A stretch of 64,000 nt of DNA, taken from the NCBI RefSeq assembly GCF_003992615.1, contig NZ_RZMY01000013.1, positions 288,238 to 352,237 on the forward strand, written 5' to 3'. Under the pieces are notes generated by a model that saw nothing but the letters and a program-made list of their open reading frames with translations, made no database searches and was not told where the DNA came from. This DNA is from Flagellimonas beolgyonensis. GTDB lineage: Bacteria; Bacteroidota; Bacteroidia; Flavobacteriales; Flavobacteriaceae. Positions 1-9,131 of the stretch are shown here, one piece after another. The translations under genes and the position numbers were made by a program. The stretch's first letter is position 1. Every line of letters begins with the position of its first letter.

Positions 1-1217
1 CGGCAGGTGCCGTACTTTCAGGAGCTTATTTTGGAGATAAAATGTCGCCCTTGAGCGATACCACCAATTTGGCACCCGCCATGGCAGGTGGAGATTTATT
101 TTCACACATCCGGTATATGGCGTTGACCACCGTGCCGACCATAGTAGTTACGCTCATCGTGTTCATTGTTCTCGGTTTTACCATTGATACTTCCGGCGAA
201 GCTGATACCAGTGCCATATTATCTAATATAAGTTCCGCTTTCAATATCAATGGCTGGTTGTTCTTGGTGCCTGTTGTCGTTATTTTTCTTATCGTTAAAA
301 AGGCACCGCCCTTAATGGCGCTATTGATCGGAACCTTGTTGGGTGGAGTTTTCGCAATTTTATTTCAAAGCCAAATAATTTGGAGTACTGGTCTCAAGTA
401 CACAATAGATCAAATTCCTTCACACCTCAATGAGTATGTTGAGTGGGATGCTGGGGATAAAAACTTTTACTCCCCAGGCGTTTATTCACTGTTTTCAAAG
501 CAAAACAACATTACATTTGATAATCCAATTAAGTTTGAACTACCGACTTCTTCTTCTAGGGTCAAAGAAACTTTTAGGGAAAGCACAAAAATTTATAAAG
601 ATGGAAAATTTATTGGGGAGTATGCAGCTATGGCTAAGCCAACATCTTTCCTGCAAAGTTCCTATTTTGCTGTAATAAATGCCATTACAGTAGATACCCA
701 AATCGCAACCAGCGACCCTGCTTTGAACGATCTATTTTCATCGGGCGGTATGTCAAAAATGATGGGGACAATTTGGTTGATTCTTTCAGCTATGGTATTT
801 GGTGGCATTATGGACGGTATCGGAGCCTTGGAACGCATTACGGAATCGTTGCTAAAAATGGCCAAGACCACTTTTGGGCTTTTTGCCAGCACAGTAGGTA
901 GCTGTTTGGCGCTCAATGTAACTGCATCGGACCAATATTTGGCCATTGTGGTGCCGGGTAAAATGTTTTCCAAAGCCTACAAGGAACGTGGGCTGGCTCC
1001 AGAAAATCTAAGCCGTACCCTGGAAGATTCCGGAACCGTAACATCGGTATTGGTGCCCTGGAACACTTGTGGGGCCTACCACAGTGGGGTTTTAGGGGTT
1101 GGGGTGGCCGAATATGGCATCTATGCCATATTCAACTGGCTCAGTCCTATGATGACATTATTGTTCGCCGCTTTTTCCATCAAGATCAAACAATTGACCA
1201 CAAGCACGGCCTCGTAA
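1..1217 (+). CDS. NhaC-type Na+/H+ antiporter, 5' end outside window
   Basis: C-terminal part of an inner-membrane NhaC-family sodium/proton antiporter. The frame is open from base 3, so the ATG at 42 is internal: it sits inside the family motif GDKMSPLSDTTNLAPA. Later family blocks include TIWLILSAMVFGGIMDGIGALE and a conserved stretch of small residues and Asp (ASDQYLAIVVPGKMF). Between the helix ending near base 370 and the one starting near base 660 lies an unusually long hydrophilic, AT-rich stretch of roughly 70-90 residues; most family members have a short loop here. Family assignment is firm; substrate (sodium, or another carboxylate or amine exchanged by NhaC relatives) is inferred. 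Confidence 0.85.
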   Translation, partial: AGAVLSGAYFGDKMSPLSDTTNLAPAMAGGDLFSHIRYMALTTVPTIVVTLIVFIVLGFTIDTSGEADTSAILSNISSAFNINGWLFLVPVVVIFLIVKKAPPLMALLIGTLLGGVFAILFQSQIIWSTGLKYTIDQIPSHLNEYVEWDAGDKNFYSPGVYSLFSKQNNITFDNPIKFELPTSSSRVKETFRESTKIYKDGKFIGEYAAMAKPTSFLQSSYFAVINAITVDTQIATSDPALNDLFSSGGMSKMMGTIWLILSAMVFGGIMDGIGALERITESLLKMAKTTFGLFASTVGSCLALNVTASDQYLAIVVPGKMFSKAYKERGLAPENLSRTLEDSGTVTSVLVPWNTCGAYHSGVLGVGVAEYGIYAIFNWLSPMMTLLFAAFSIKIKQLTTSTAS

Positions 1218-1314
1218 CTAACTTGAAGCTTTAATTTTTATTAAAATCGTTGAAGGGACTATGTCTTCAGCATGAAACTTTTTACCTTCACGCCAAAAAT
1301 CAAAGAACATTAAT

Positions 1315-1821
1315 ATGGCTTCAATCACATTTGGCGGAAACCCTGCCACAACCATTGGAGAACTTCCACAAGTAGGTGCCAAAACACCTGATTTTAAATT
1401 AACTAAGACCGATTTGACCGATGTAACCCTATCGGATTTTCTTGGCTCCAAATTGGTATTGAACATTTTTCCGAGTGTGGGAACTGGCGTTTGTGCCCAA
1501 TCCGTTCGGCAATTCAATCAGGAAGTTGCAAATATGGACGGTGTGAAGGTGCTTTGTATTTCCAAGGACCTGCCCTTTGCCCAAAAAGAATTTTGTGGCG
1601 CGGAAGGCATCCACAACGTAGAAATGCTCTCCGATTACAAAGCGGGCAAGTTTGGTTCCGAGTATGGGGTCACCCTTTTGGACGGTCCTTTCGAGGGGTT
1701 GTTGTCCAGAAGTGTTGTGATCGTTGATGCAGATGGTACAGTGGTCTATACCGAACAAGTAGGTGAAATTGGAGAAGAACCTGATTATTCCAAAGCCCTG
1801 GAAGCTGTAAAGAATGCCTAA
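1315..1821 (+). CDS. tpx: Thiol peroxidase, Tpx family
   Basis: An atypical two-Cys peroxiredoxin of 168 residues, the usual family length, which reduces hydrogen and organic peroxides using thioredoxin. The peroxidatic Cys is in NIFPSVGTGVCAQSVRQFN (about residue 60) and the resolving Cys in FCGAEGIHNVEMLSDYK (about residue 94), both as in E. coli Tpx. Cytoplasmic, with no signal peptide. Its last 8 bases overlap the start of dgkA, so the two genes are probably cotranscribed. About 97 bases separate it from the antiporter gene, with no clear promoter seen. Confidence 0.96.
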   Translation: MASITFGGNPATTIGELPQVGAKTPDFKLTKTDLTDVTLSDFLGSKLVLNIFPSVGTGVCAQSVRQFNQEVANMDGVKVLCISKDLPFAQKEFCGAEGIHNVEMLSDYKAGKFGSEYGVTLLDGPFEGLLSRSVVIVDADGTVVYTEQVGEIGEEPDYSKALEAVKNA

Positions 1822-2179
1822 GGAATCGTTTTTCAAAAATAGGGTCCGAAGCATTGGATATGCCCTAAAGGGCATGTTCCTGTTGGTGTGGACAGAGGCC
1901 AGCATACAAATACAGTTTGTTATCGCGCTGGTGATGACCGCCGCCGGATTCTATTTTGAAATTTCCCCAACTGAGTGGATACTGCAACTTTTCGCCATTG
2001 GCTTGGTTATGGGCATTGAAAGTTTAAATACGGCCATTGAAAAAATATGTGACTATATCCAACCGGAACATGATCCCAAAATTGGCTTGATCAAAGACAT
2101 ATCGGCAGGTGCCGTTATGACCGTATCGATCATTGCCAGCATCATAGGCCTCATTATATATGTACCCAAACTGCTCTAG
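1814..2179 (+). CDS. dgkA: Diacylglycerol kinase / undecaprenol kinase, DgkA family
   Basis: Small inner-membrane kinase of 121 residues with three predicted membrane helices, which phosphorylates diacylglycerol or undecaprenol for lipid recycling. The family signature ESLNTAIEKICDYI followed by KDISAGAV (residues about 70-100) carries the catalytic Glu and the metal-binding Glu. The ATG lies inside the end of tpx, suggesting translational coupling. In Bacteroidota, as in Gram-positives, the true substrate may be undecaprenol; that is inference. Confidence 0.93.
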   Translation: MPKESFFKNRVRSIGYALKGMFLLVWTEASIQIQFVIALVMTAAGFYFEISPTEWILQLFAIGLVMGIESLNTAIEKICDYIQPEHDPKIGLIKDISAGAVMTVSIIASIIGLIIYVPKLL

Positions 2180-2206
2180 TGGCATCCAAGGCATACAATG
2201 GCATCG

Positions 2207-2214
2207 TAAATTTG
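2207..2214 (+). promoter_or_regulatory. Candidate -7 box before ftsK
   Basis: TAAATTTG fits the Bacteroidota -7 consensus TANNTTTG and sits 29 bases before the ftsK ATG. No convincing -33 TTG lies at the expected spacing, so this is a partial promoter only. Confidence 0.4.
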
Positions 2215-2242
2215 TAACTTAGCCCCGCACTAAAAAGGATTG

Positions 2243-4624
2243 ATGGCAAAAAAAAGGACTACATCAAAATCAAAACCTACAACTCCCAAAAAGAAGGTTT
2301 CGTTCAAGCTTTCCAAGCAGAACAAAATAATTTTTGGAAGTCTTTTGATCGTTCTAAGCATCGCGCTCTTCTTCTCGTTCATGTCGTTTTACTTTACATG
2401 GCAGGAAGACCAGAGCATGCTTTCCGAATTTGCAAACCGCAATGCACAGGCCAGTAATCTACTGAACAAATTTGGAGCCAGCGTCAGCCACTTTTTTATG
2501 TACCAAGGTTTCGGATTGGCCTCTTTTGCCTTCCCTTTTCTTTTGGCCATTACAGGACTCTATCTTTTCTTGGGTTTGGATTCCAAGGGATTGATCGGCA
2601 AGTGGATATGGGGACTCACCGGAATCATTTGGATATCGGTGGCCTTAGGCTTTTTTGCAGCGGATTTGCCGCTTCTAGGCGGACTCATCGGTTATGAAGT
2701 AAATGATTTTCTTCAGGACTATACAGGCAAAATAGGGGTGTTCCTTATTTTGATTTTTGTTTTGATGGTCATCTTGGTGCGCTTGTTCAATTTTACCCCC
2801 GAAGGTTTTGCCAACTTCTTCCGTTCCCAAAAACAAAAGATCAAATCGGACTTTAGGGATACAGACACCGCTGATACGAGCAATAACCCGGATGAAACGG
2901 AAGAAAGCAGCATCGAATTGAGCATGGATGATGCCGTTCCTGAAAAAATTGACACCTACACCCATAAAAAGGATATTCCGCCTCTACAAAATGAAGCCGG
3001 ATTGGACGTGAACCTTCCCGAAGAGGAAGAAAGCGATATCGACCTTACTGTGGAAGAAACCAAGGAAGAAGAGGAGACCGATGTGAAAGCGGCCAAATTG
3101 GTTAAGGACTTTGGAGAGTTCGATCCCAAGTTGGAATTGGGCAACTATAAATTTCCACCTTTGGACCTATTGGATGCCCATGGTGCATCAGGTGGGATAA
3201 CCATCAACCAGGAAGAACTGGAGGAAAACAAAAACCGGATCGTAAGCACCCTCAAAAATTATAAGATCGGTATTGCGCAGATTAAGGCAACCATCGGTCC
3301 AACAGTAACCCTATATGAAATTGTTCCGGATGCCGGGATCCGTATCTCCAAGATCAAAAACCTGGAGGATGACATTGCGCTATCCCTGGCCGCACTCGGC
3401 ATTCGAATCATTGCCCCTATTCCCGGAAAAGGAACCGTGGGTATAGAAGTGCCCAATAAAAATGCCACCGTGGTCTCCATGCGATCGGTTATCGCTTCCA
3501 ATAAGTTTCAAAAAGCGGAGATGGAATTGCCCATTGCGTTCGGAAAGACCATTAGCAACGAAACCTTCGTGGTGGATTTGGCCAAAATGCCCCATTTATT
3601 GATGGCTGGTGCTACGGGACAAGGAAAATCGGTAGGTTTGAATGCCGTGATCACTTCACTTCTTTACAAAAAGCACCCAGCGGAGGTCAAATTTATTTTT
3701 GTGGACCCGAAAAAGGTGGAACTTACGCTCTACAATAAAATTGAACGTCACTTTTTGGCAAAACTCCCCGATTCGGACGAAGCCATCATCACGGATACAA
3801 CGAAAGTCATCAATACACTGAATTCCTTATGTATTGAGATGGATAATCGCTACGAACTGTTGAAATCGGCGATGGTGCGGAACATCAAGGAATATAATGT
3901 CAAGTTCAAAGCCAGAAAATTGAACCCTAACGATGGTCATAAGTTCCTACCTTACATTGTATTGGTGATCGACGAGTTTGCCGATCTGATCATGACCGCA
4001 GGCAAGGAAGTAGAGACGCCCATTGCACGTTTGGCCCAGTTGGCACGTGCCATCGGCATCCATTTGATCATTGCTACCCAACGACCTTCAGTAAATGTAA
4101 TTACGGGTATTATCAAGGCCAACTTCCCGGCCAGGATTGCCTTTAGGGTGACCTCTAAAATTGATTCACGTACCATTTTGGATGCCCAAGGTGCCGACCA
4201 GTTGATCGGTCGGGGAGACATGCTGTACACCCAAGGTAACGACGTGACACGATTGCAGTGCGCTTTTGTTGACACCCCAGAAGTGGCTAAAATCACCGAA
4301 TATATTGGCTCACAACGTGCGTATCCAGAAGCACATATGCTACCAGAATATGTTGGTGAGGATTCTGGCACAAGTATTGATTATGATATTTCGGATAGGG
4401 ATGCCATGTTCCGTGAGGCTGCAGAGGTGATCGTGACGGCCCAACAAGGTTCCGCCTCCCTGATCCAGCGAAAATTGAAATTGGGCTATAACCGGGCCGG
4501 TAGAATCATCGATCAATTGGAAGCCGCCGGAATTGTAGGCCCTTTTGAAGGAAGCAAAGCACGACAAGTGCTCATTCCAGATATTTATTCTTTGGAACAA
4601 CATTTAGAAAATGAATCAAAATAA
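2243..4624 (+). CDS. ftsK: DNA translocase FtsK/SpoIIIE
   Basis: Septal DNA pump that clears and aligns chromosome termini during division. Residues 1-200 hold a basic start and four or five membrane helices. An acidic low-complexity linker follows (about 210-290), then the alpha/beta motor domain: Walker A GATGQGKSVG near residue 455, Walker B IVLVIDEFADL, and GRGDMLYT. A C-terminal winged-helix gamma domain ends the protein. The linker is short compared with E. coli FtsK but normal for this phylum. A TTG directly precedes the ATG, and I chose the ATG. The stop overlaps a possible upstream ATG of lolA. Confidence 0.96.
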   Translation: MAKKRTTSKSKPTTPKKKVSFKLSKQNKIIFGSLLIVLSIALFFSFMSFYFTWQEDQSMLSEFANRNAQASNLLNKFGASVSHFFMYQGFGLASFAFPFLLAITGLYLFLGLDSKGLIGKWIWGLTGIIWISVALGFFAADLPLLGGLIGYEVNDFLQDYTGKIGVFLILIFVLMVILVRLFNFTPEGFANFFRSQKQKIKSDFRDTDTADTSNNPDETEESSIELSMDDAVPEKIDTYTHKKDIPPLQNEAGLDVNLPEEEESDIDLTVEETKEEEETDVKAAKLVKDFGEFDPKLELGNYKFPPLDLLDAHGASGGITINQEELEENKNRIVSTLKNYKIGIAQIKATIGPTVTLYEIVPDAGIRISKIKNLEDDIALSLAALGIRIIAPIPGKGTVGIEVPNKNATVVSMRSVIASNKFQKAEMELPIAFGKTISNETFVVDLAKMPHLLMAGATGQGKSVGLNAVITSLLYKKHPAEVKFIFVDPKKVELTLYNKIERHFLAKLPDSDEAIITDTTKVINTLNSLCIEMDNRYELLKSAMVRNIKEYNVKFKARKLNPNDGHKFLPYIVLVIDEFADLIMTAGKEVETPIARLAQLARAIGIHLIIATQRPSVNVITGIIKANFPARIAFRVTSKIDSRTILDAQGADQLIGRGDMLYTQGNDVTRLQCAFVDTPEVAKITEYIGSQRAYPEAHMLPEYVGEDSGTSIDYDISDRDAMFREAAEVIVTAQQGSASLIQRKLKLGYNRAGRIIDQLEAAGIVGPFEGSKARQVLIPDIYSLEQHLENESK

Positions 4625-4628
4625 GACC

Positions 4629-5276
4629 ATGATCAAAAAATATTTCCTACTCTTCGCATGCTCCATGATCGGAGTTTTCTCATACGCGCAAGGCGCCGAT
4701 AAAGCCAAAGCGCTTTTGGATGACGTGTACAATAAGGTGAAATCCTATGATAACATTTACATTGAATTCAAGTCGACCTTGGAAAACAAGGAAGCCAATG
4801 TAAATCAGGAAACCACAGGCAATGTGACCTTGAGCGACGAAAAATACTTCTTGAACTATTTAGGAGCGCAACAACTGTTCGATGGCAAGAAAGTATACAC
4901 CATTGTGCCCGAAAATGAAGAAGTGACCATTGAGGATGTGAACGAGGATGAAGACAATGTAAGTCCATCCAAAATGTTGACTTTCTACAAAACAGGACAC
5001 AACTACAAATGGGACATCCTTCAAAATGTGGGCGGTCGCCAAATCCAATATGTAAAATTGACCCCGATCGATTCCAATTCGGAAATCCAATCGGTTTTAC
5101 TGGGTATCGATACCCAGACCAAACACATTTACAAATTGATCCAAACGGGCAAGAACGGCACTAAAACCACGCTGACCGTTAATTCTTTCAAAACCAATCA
5201 GCCCCTTTCGAGTACTCTTTTTACCTTTAACGAGAAAAAATACGAGGATAAAGGGTATTACATTACAAGAAACTAG
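4629..5276 (+). CDS. lolA: LolA-like outer membrane lipoprotein carrier
   Basis: Periplasmic carrier that takes lipoproteins from the inner-membrane Lol complex to the outer membrane. It has a signal peptide (MIKKYFLLFACSMIGVFSYAQ, cleaved after the Ala) and about 195 mature residues with the LolA-type half-barrel pattern, for example the VTLSDEKYFLNY strand. I chose the ATG at 4629 because it gives a clean signal peptide; an ATG at 4611 inside ftsK would add six polar residues. It is embedded in the ftsK-lolA-lptF/G operon, which links division to envelope biogenesis. Confidence 0.87.
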   Translation: MIKKYFLLFACSMIGVFSYAQGADKAKALLDDVYNKVKSYDNIYIEFKSTLENKEANVNQETTGNVTLSDEKYFLNYLGAQQLFDGKKVYTIVPENEEVTIEDVNEDEDNVSPSKMLTFYKTGHNYKWDILQNVGGRQIQYVKLTPIDSNSEIQSVLLGIDTQTKHIYKLIQTGKNGTKTTLTVNSFKTNQPLSSTLFTFNEKKYEDKGYYITRN

Positions 5277-5279
5277 GCG

Positions 5280-6782
5280 TTGAAAATACTAGACCAGTAT
5301 ATATTAAGGAGATTTCTCTATAATTTCTTTAGTTCCTTTTTCATTCTGATCGTCATATTCATTTTTCAGGGAATATGGCTGTTCATCGATGATTTGGCGG
5401 GAAAAGGTCTAGGTATTGTCATTATCGGTAAATTCATTTTCTACTTCATCCCCACCCTAATCGACAAGGTGTTGCCCTTAACGGTGTTGCTCTCTTCGAT
5501 ATTGACCTTTGGTACGTTTGCCGAAAACTACGAGTTTGCCGCCATGAAAGCCTCTGGAATTTCTTTACAACGGGGCATGCGAAGCCTTATCGTATTTGTC
5601 CTCTTTTTAGGAGTGGTCACCTTTTTCTTCGCGAACAATGTGATTCCGAAATCGGAACAGAAAATGTTCAACCTGCGTCGGAACATTGCCAAAGTAAAAC
5701 CTGCCGCAGCCATAACCGAAGGGGTTTTCAGTGATTTTGAAGGCACCGGTGAGGGTATGAACATCAAGGTGGAAAAAAAATACGGGGAACAAGATCGCTT
5801 TTTGGACAATGTGATCATCCATAAAAAAACCAAGCAAAACTTAAACAACACGGTAATCAAAGCTAAAGGGGGCGAATTGATCAGTAGTGAGGAATCGGAC
5901 ATCATTCAATTGGTATTGAAAGATGGCAACTATTATGAAGAATTGATGCCCAAAGATGCCAAGGAGCGACGCAAGGAGCCGTTTGCCAAAGCGGATTTTG
6001 AAACCTATACCATCAATATCGATATTTCGGAGCTGAACAACCAAGATCTGGAAGAAGATCAGAACATCACCACCAACAAAATGAAAAATGTAAGTCGGTT
6101 GATCAAGGATATCGATTCGCTTCGTGACAATAACTTGGAAAAGGTGGAAGCCTTCTCAAAAAACGTGGTGACCCGAATGGGAGCCTTCCCTGTGAAGGTA
6201 CCAATGGATTCCATCAAGCCAAAGAATGTAACGGAGCAAAGTTCATCTTTTAAAAGCAAACCTGTGGCCGAAAAACCTGAGATTAACACAATCGATGAAC
6301 TGTTGGATAACCTACAGCAGTGGGAACAATTACAGGTGATGAAAAAAGCCGAAAGTGATGTTTCCAGTATTTTAAGCACGGTCATTGCCAAAAAAGACGA
6401 GTTGCAAAGCAGATACAAATTTTACAACAGCCACATTTTATCGCTACACCAAAAATATGCCTTGGCCCTTTCCTGTATCATCCTGTTTTTTGTTGGGGCG
6501 CCCTTGGGAGCCATCATCCGAAAAGGTGGATTGGGCCTGCCCATGGTCATTGCCATTATCTTATTTTTGACCTATTATTTTATTGGGGTATTTGCGGGAA
6601 ACTATGCCAAGGAAGGCAATATTCACCCGGCCATTGGCGCCTGGTTGTCCACTTTGATCATGCTGCCCCTGGGCATTTCGTTGACCAAAAGGGCCACAGC
6701 TGATAAGGGATTGTTTGGATTTGGCCATATTATAGATGGAATTAAAGCACTGTTCAAAAGGAAAAAGGAAGCAACCGAATGA
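5280..6782 (+). CDS. LptF/LptG family LPS export permease
   Basis: Membrane permease of the YjgP/YjgQ (LptF/LptG) family that works with LptB to extract lipopolysaccharide from the inner membrane. Three helices in residues 1-110 and three in 400-490 flank a periplasmic domain. That domain contains a hydrophilic stretch (about 260-350) longer than in E. coli LptF. The gene starts with TTG (MKILDQYILRRFL matches the family start) and follows lolA by 3 bases; no usable ATG exists in this frame. Whether it acts as LptF or LptG cannot be told from sequence alone. The stop overlaps the ribBA start. Confidence 0.88.
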   Translation: MKILDQYILRRFLYNFFSSFFILIVIFIFQGIWLFIDDLAGKGLGIVIIGKFIFYFIPTLIDKVLPLTVLLSSILTFGTFAENYEFAAMKASGISLQRGMRSLIVFVLFLGVVTFFFANNVIPKSEQKMFNLRRNIAKVKPAAAITEGVFSDFEGTGEGMNIKVEKKYGEQDRFLDNVIIHKKTKQNLNNTVIKAKGGELISSEESDIIQLVLKDGNYYEELMPKDAKERRKEPFAKADFETYTINIDISELNNQDLEEDQNITTNKMKNVSRLIKDIDSLRDNNLEKVEAFSKNVVTRMGAFPVKVPMDSIKPKNVTEQSSSFKSKPVAEKPEINTIDELLDNLQQWEQLQVMKKAESDVSSILSTVIAKKDELQSRYKFYNSHILSLHQKYALALSCIILFFVGAPLGAIIRKGGLGLPMVIAIILFLTYYFIGVFAGNYAKEGNIHPAIGAWLSTLIMLPLGISLTKRATADKGLFGFGHIIDGIKALFKRKKEATE

Positions 6783-7921
6783 TGACAGCAAAAGAAAATA
6801 AAATACAACTGAACGCCATTGAGGAAGCCATTGCGGATATCCGTCAGGGCAAGGTCATTATCGTAGTGGACGATGAAAACCGGGAAAACGAAGGGGACTT
6901 TGTGGCCGCGGCAGAACTCATCACCCCGGAAACAATCAACTTTATGGCCACACATGGCAAGGGGTTGATCTGTGCTCCACTTACTGAAGGCAAGTGCAAA
7001 GATTTGGGGCTCCACAAAATGGTAAGTCACAATACGGACCCATTGGAAACCGCCTTCACGGTCTCCGTGGATCTCAGGGGCAATGGTGTTACTACTGGTA
7101 TTTCTGCTTCCGATCGCGCCAAAACGGTATTGGCGTTGACCGACCCGACCACCAAACCACACGATTTGGCACGTCCTGGCCACATTTTTCCTTTGATTGC
7201 CAAGGAAGGTGGGGTATTGCGCAGGACAGGACATACCGAAGCGGCCATCGATTTTGCACGTTTGGCTGGTTTGGAACCTGCTGGTGTGATCGTGGAAATC
7301 ATGAACGAGGACGGTACCATGGCCCGACTACCCCATTTGATGGAAGTCGCCAAAAAATTCGACCTTAAGATTGTGTCCATCGAGGATTTGATTGCCTATC
7401 GCATGGAACACGATAGCTTGATAGAACTGAAGGAAGCCTTTACCATCCAGACGCGGTTTGGTGAATTTAGGCTACGCGCTTACCAACAGACCACCAACGA
7501 TCAAGTACACATTGCACTTTTAAAGGGCAATTGGAAAACAGGGGAGCCCGTGTTGACCCGGATCAATTCCACGTTGGTGAACAACGATATTTTGGGTACC
7601 CTCACCAACAATCCGGATGAAGCCCTGCAACGCATGTTCAAGGTCTTGAACGCCGAAGACAAAAGTGCCATTATCTTTATTAACCAGGGCAACCAATCAA
7701 TGAATTTGTTGGGTCGCCTGTCCGAATTCAAAAAATTACAGGCTCAGGGGATAACCAAAGCTCCCAAAATCGATATGGACAGTAAGGACTTTGGTATTGG
7801 GGCACAAATCCTTCACGACCTCAATATTTCAAAGATTCGCTTATTGAGCAACTCGGCACATACCCGTCGTGTGGGTATGGTGGGGTATGGATTGGAGATT
7901 GTGGAGTACGTGAACTACTAA
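6779..7921 (+). CDS. ribB: 3,4-dihydroxy-2-butanone 4-phosphate synthase with degenerate GTP cyclohydrolase II domain
   Basis: The N-terminal domain (about residues 1-205) is an intact RibB. It has the acidic loop DDENRENEGDFVAAAE and the HTEAAIDFARLAGL block, so it should make the four-carbon riboflavin precursor from ribulose 5-phosphate. The C-terminal domain (about 210-380) has the GTP cyclohydrolase II fold pattern (KDFGIGAQILHDL, and YGLEIVEYV at the end). It has lost the zinc site: the usual CLTGDVFGSLRCDCG reads as LVNNDILGTLTNNPD, with no Cys. The catalytic EGRGIGL block is also replaced. This domain is therefore probably not a cyclohydrolase, and a separate RibA is expected elsewhere. 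The start overlaps the lptF/G stop as ATGA. Confidence 0.93.
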   Translation: MMTAKENKIQLNAIEEAIADIRQGKVIIVVDDENRENEGDFVAAAELITPETINFMATHGKGLICAPLTEGKCKDLGLHKMVSHNTDPLETAFTVSVDLRGNGVTTGISASDRAKTVLALTDPTTKPHDLARPGHIFPLIAKEGGVLRRTGHTEAAIDFARLAGLEPAGVIVEIMNEDGTMARLPHLMEVAKKFDLKIVSIEDLIAYRMEHDSLIELKEAFTIQTRFGEFRLRAYQQTTNDQVHIALLKGNWKTGEPVLTRINSTLVNNDILGTLTNNPDEALQRMFKVLNAEDKSAIIFINQGNQSMNLLGRLSEFKKLQAQGITKAPKIDMDSKDFGIGAQILHDLNISKIRLLSNSAHTRRVGMVGYGLEIVEYVNY

Positions 7922-9111
7922 ACCACACTTTTAATGGCCTTAACCATCTTCTCGGCCCTTTCCCTGGTTTGTTGTTCTGTCCAGCCCAACTTGATCAAAC
8001 AGGAATTGGTTCGGCCCATCCAATGGTCCGATGCAGAGAAATCGGCCTTGCTGTAATCGGGTAGTTGAGCTCTCACTTCTTGGGGAAGATTCCCTAAGGA
8101 CTTCATCTGGGTTAGATGTTCCCATTTTTTGTAGTAGTGCCAATTGTTGTTGTACCAGTAAAAACAAGCATCCACACCATTTGCCGCCAAAGCTTTATGT
8201 GTCTTTTGGGCCAGTGCTTCTGTAGGCATGAAAAAATTAAGGAACGAATAGTTCTCTTCCCCACCCTCGGGCACTGAACGAAAAACAACTTCTGGAATTT
8301 GGGACAAGGCCTCTCGCAAAATCGTATAATTGGTTTTTTGGATAGCCAAGAATTCATCCAATCGAGCCAATTGGGCCACGCCCACAGCGGCATTCATTTC
8401 CGATATCCTGAAATTATAGCCCAAGAACGGATGGCTCTCCACTCCCCTATCATTACCAATGTGATCATGGCCATGATCGGCATATTTATGGGCATTTTCA
8501 TAATAAGTTTCATTGTTGGTGATGACTGCCCCACCTTCCCCACAGGTAATGGTCTTTACATAATCGAATGAAAAGCAGCCCAAATTACCGATACTACCCA
8601 AGGGTTGGCCTTTGTAGGTACCGCCTATGGCCTGACAAGCATCCTCCAATAATAATAGATTGTGTTTGTTACAAATGTGTTGCAAGGCTTCCAAATTGGC
8701 CATGGAACCACACATATGCACGGGCATCACGACCTTGGTTTTTGGGGTAATGGCTTTTTCCACGGCATCCGGATTCAACGTCAAGGTATCATCGATATCG
8801 ACCAAAATGGGCACGGCCCCCAAGGCCAAAATGGATTCAAAACTGGCCACAAACGTAAAGGTGGGCATAATGACTTCATCCCCTGCCCCTACTCCTGCAC
8901 TGGCCAAAGCCACAGTAAGCGCCGCGGTACCACTGCTCACCAAATGGGCGTGGTTGGTTCCCATACGTTTTGCCAAGGCCAATTCCAGTTCCTTGGCCTT
9001 CCAATGTCCGTTACGCATACCATCAAACCCGTAGCGCATCAACACGCCGGAGTCCATGACATCCTGTACTTGTTTTCGTTCCTTATCACCAAATAGTTCA
9101 AATCCAGGCAT
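7918..9111 (-). CDS. DegT/DnrJ/EryC1/StrS family PLP aminotransferase
   Basis: Fold-type I PLP enzyme of 397 residues, usually a sugar or amino-sugar aminotransferase. The PLP-binding Lys lies in CFSFDYVKTITCGEGGAV, and the N-terminal part has the GTAALTVAL cofactor loop. It ends convergently with ribBA with a 3-base overlap. No other sugar-biosynthesis genes are adjacent, so its substrate is unknown. Expected to be cytoplasmic. Confidence 0.92.
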   Translation of the reverse strand: MPGFELFGDKERKQVQDVMDSGVLMRYGFDGMRNGHWKAKELELALAKRMGTNHAHLVSSGTAALTVALASAGVGAGDEVIMPTFTFVASFESILALGAVPILVDIDDTLTLNPDAVEKAITPKTKVVMPVHMCGSMANLEALQHICNKHNLLLLEDACQAIGGTYKGQPLGSIGNLGCFSFDYVKTITCGEGGAVITNNETYYENAHKYADHGHDHIGNDRGVESHPFLGYNFRISEMNAAVGVAQLARLDEFLAIQKTNYTILREALSQIPEVVFRSVPEGGEENYSFLNFFMPTEALAQKTHKALAANGVDACFYWYNNNWHYYKKWEHLTQMKSLGNLPQEVRAQLPDYSKADFSASDHWMGRTNSCLIKLGWTEQQTRERAEKMVKAIKSVV

Positions 9112-9131
9112 ATTTTGATAATCTTTATTCT

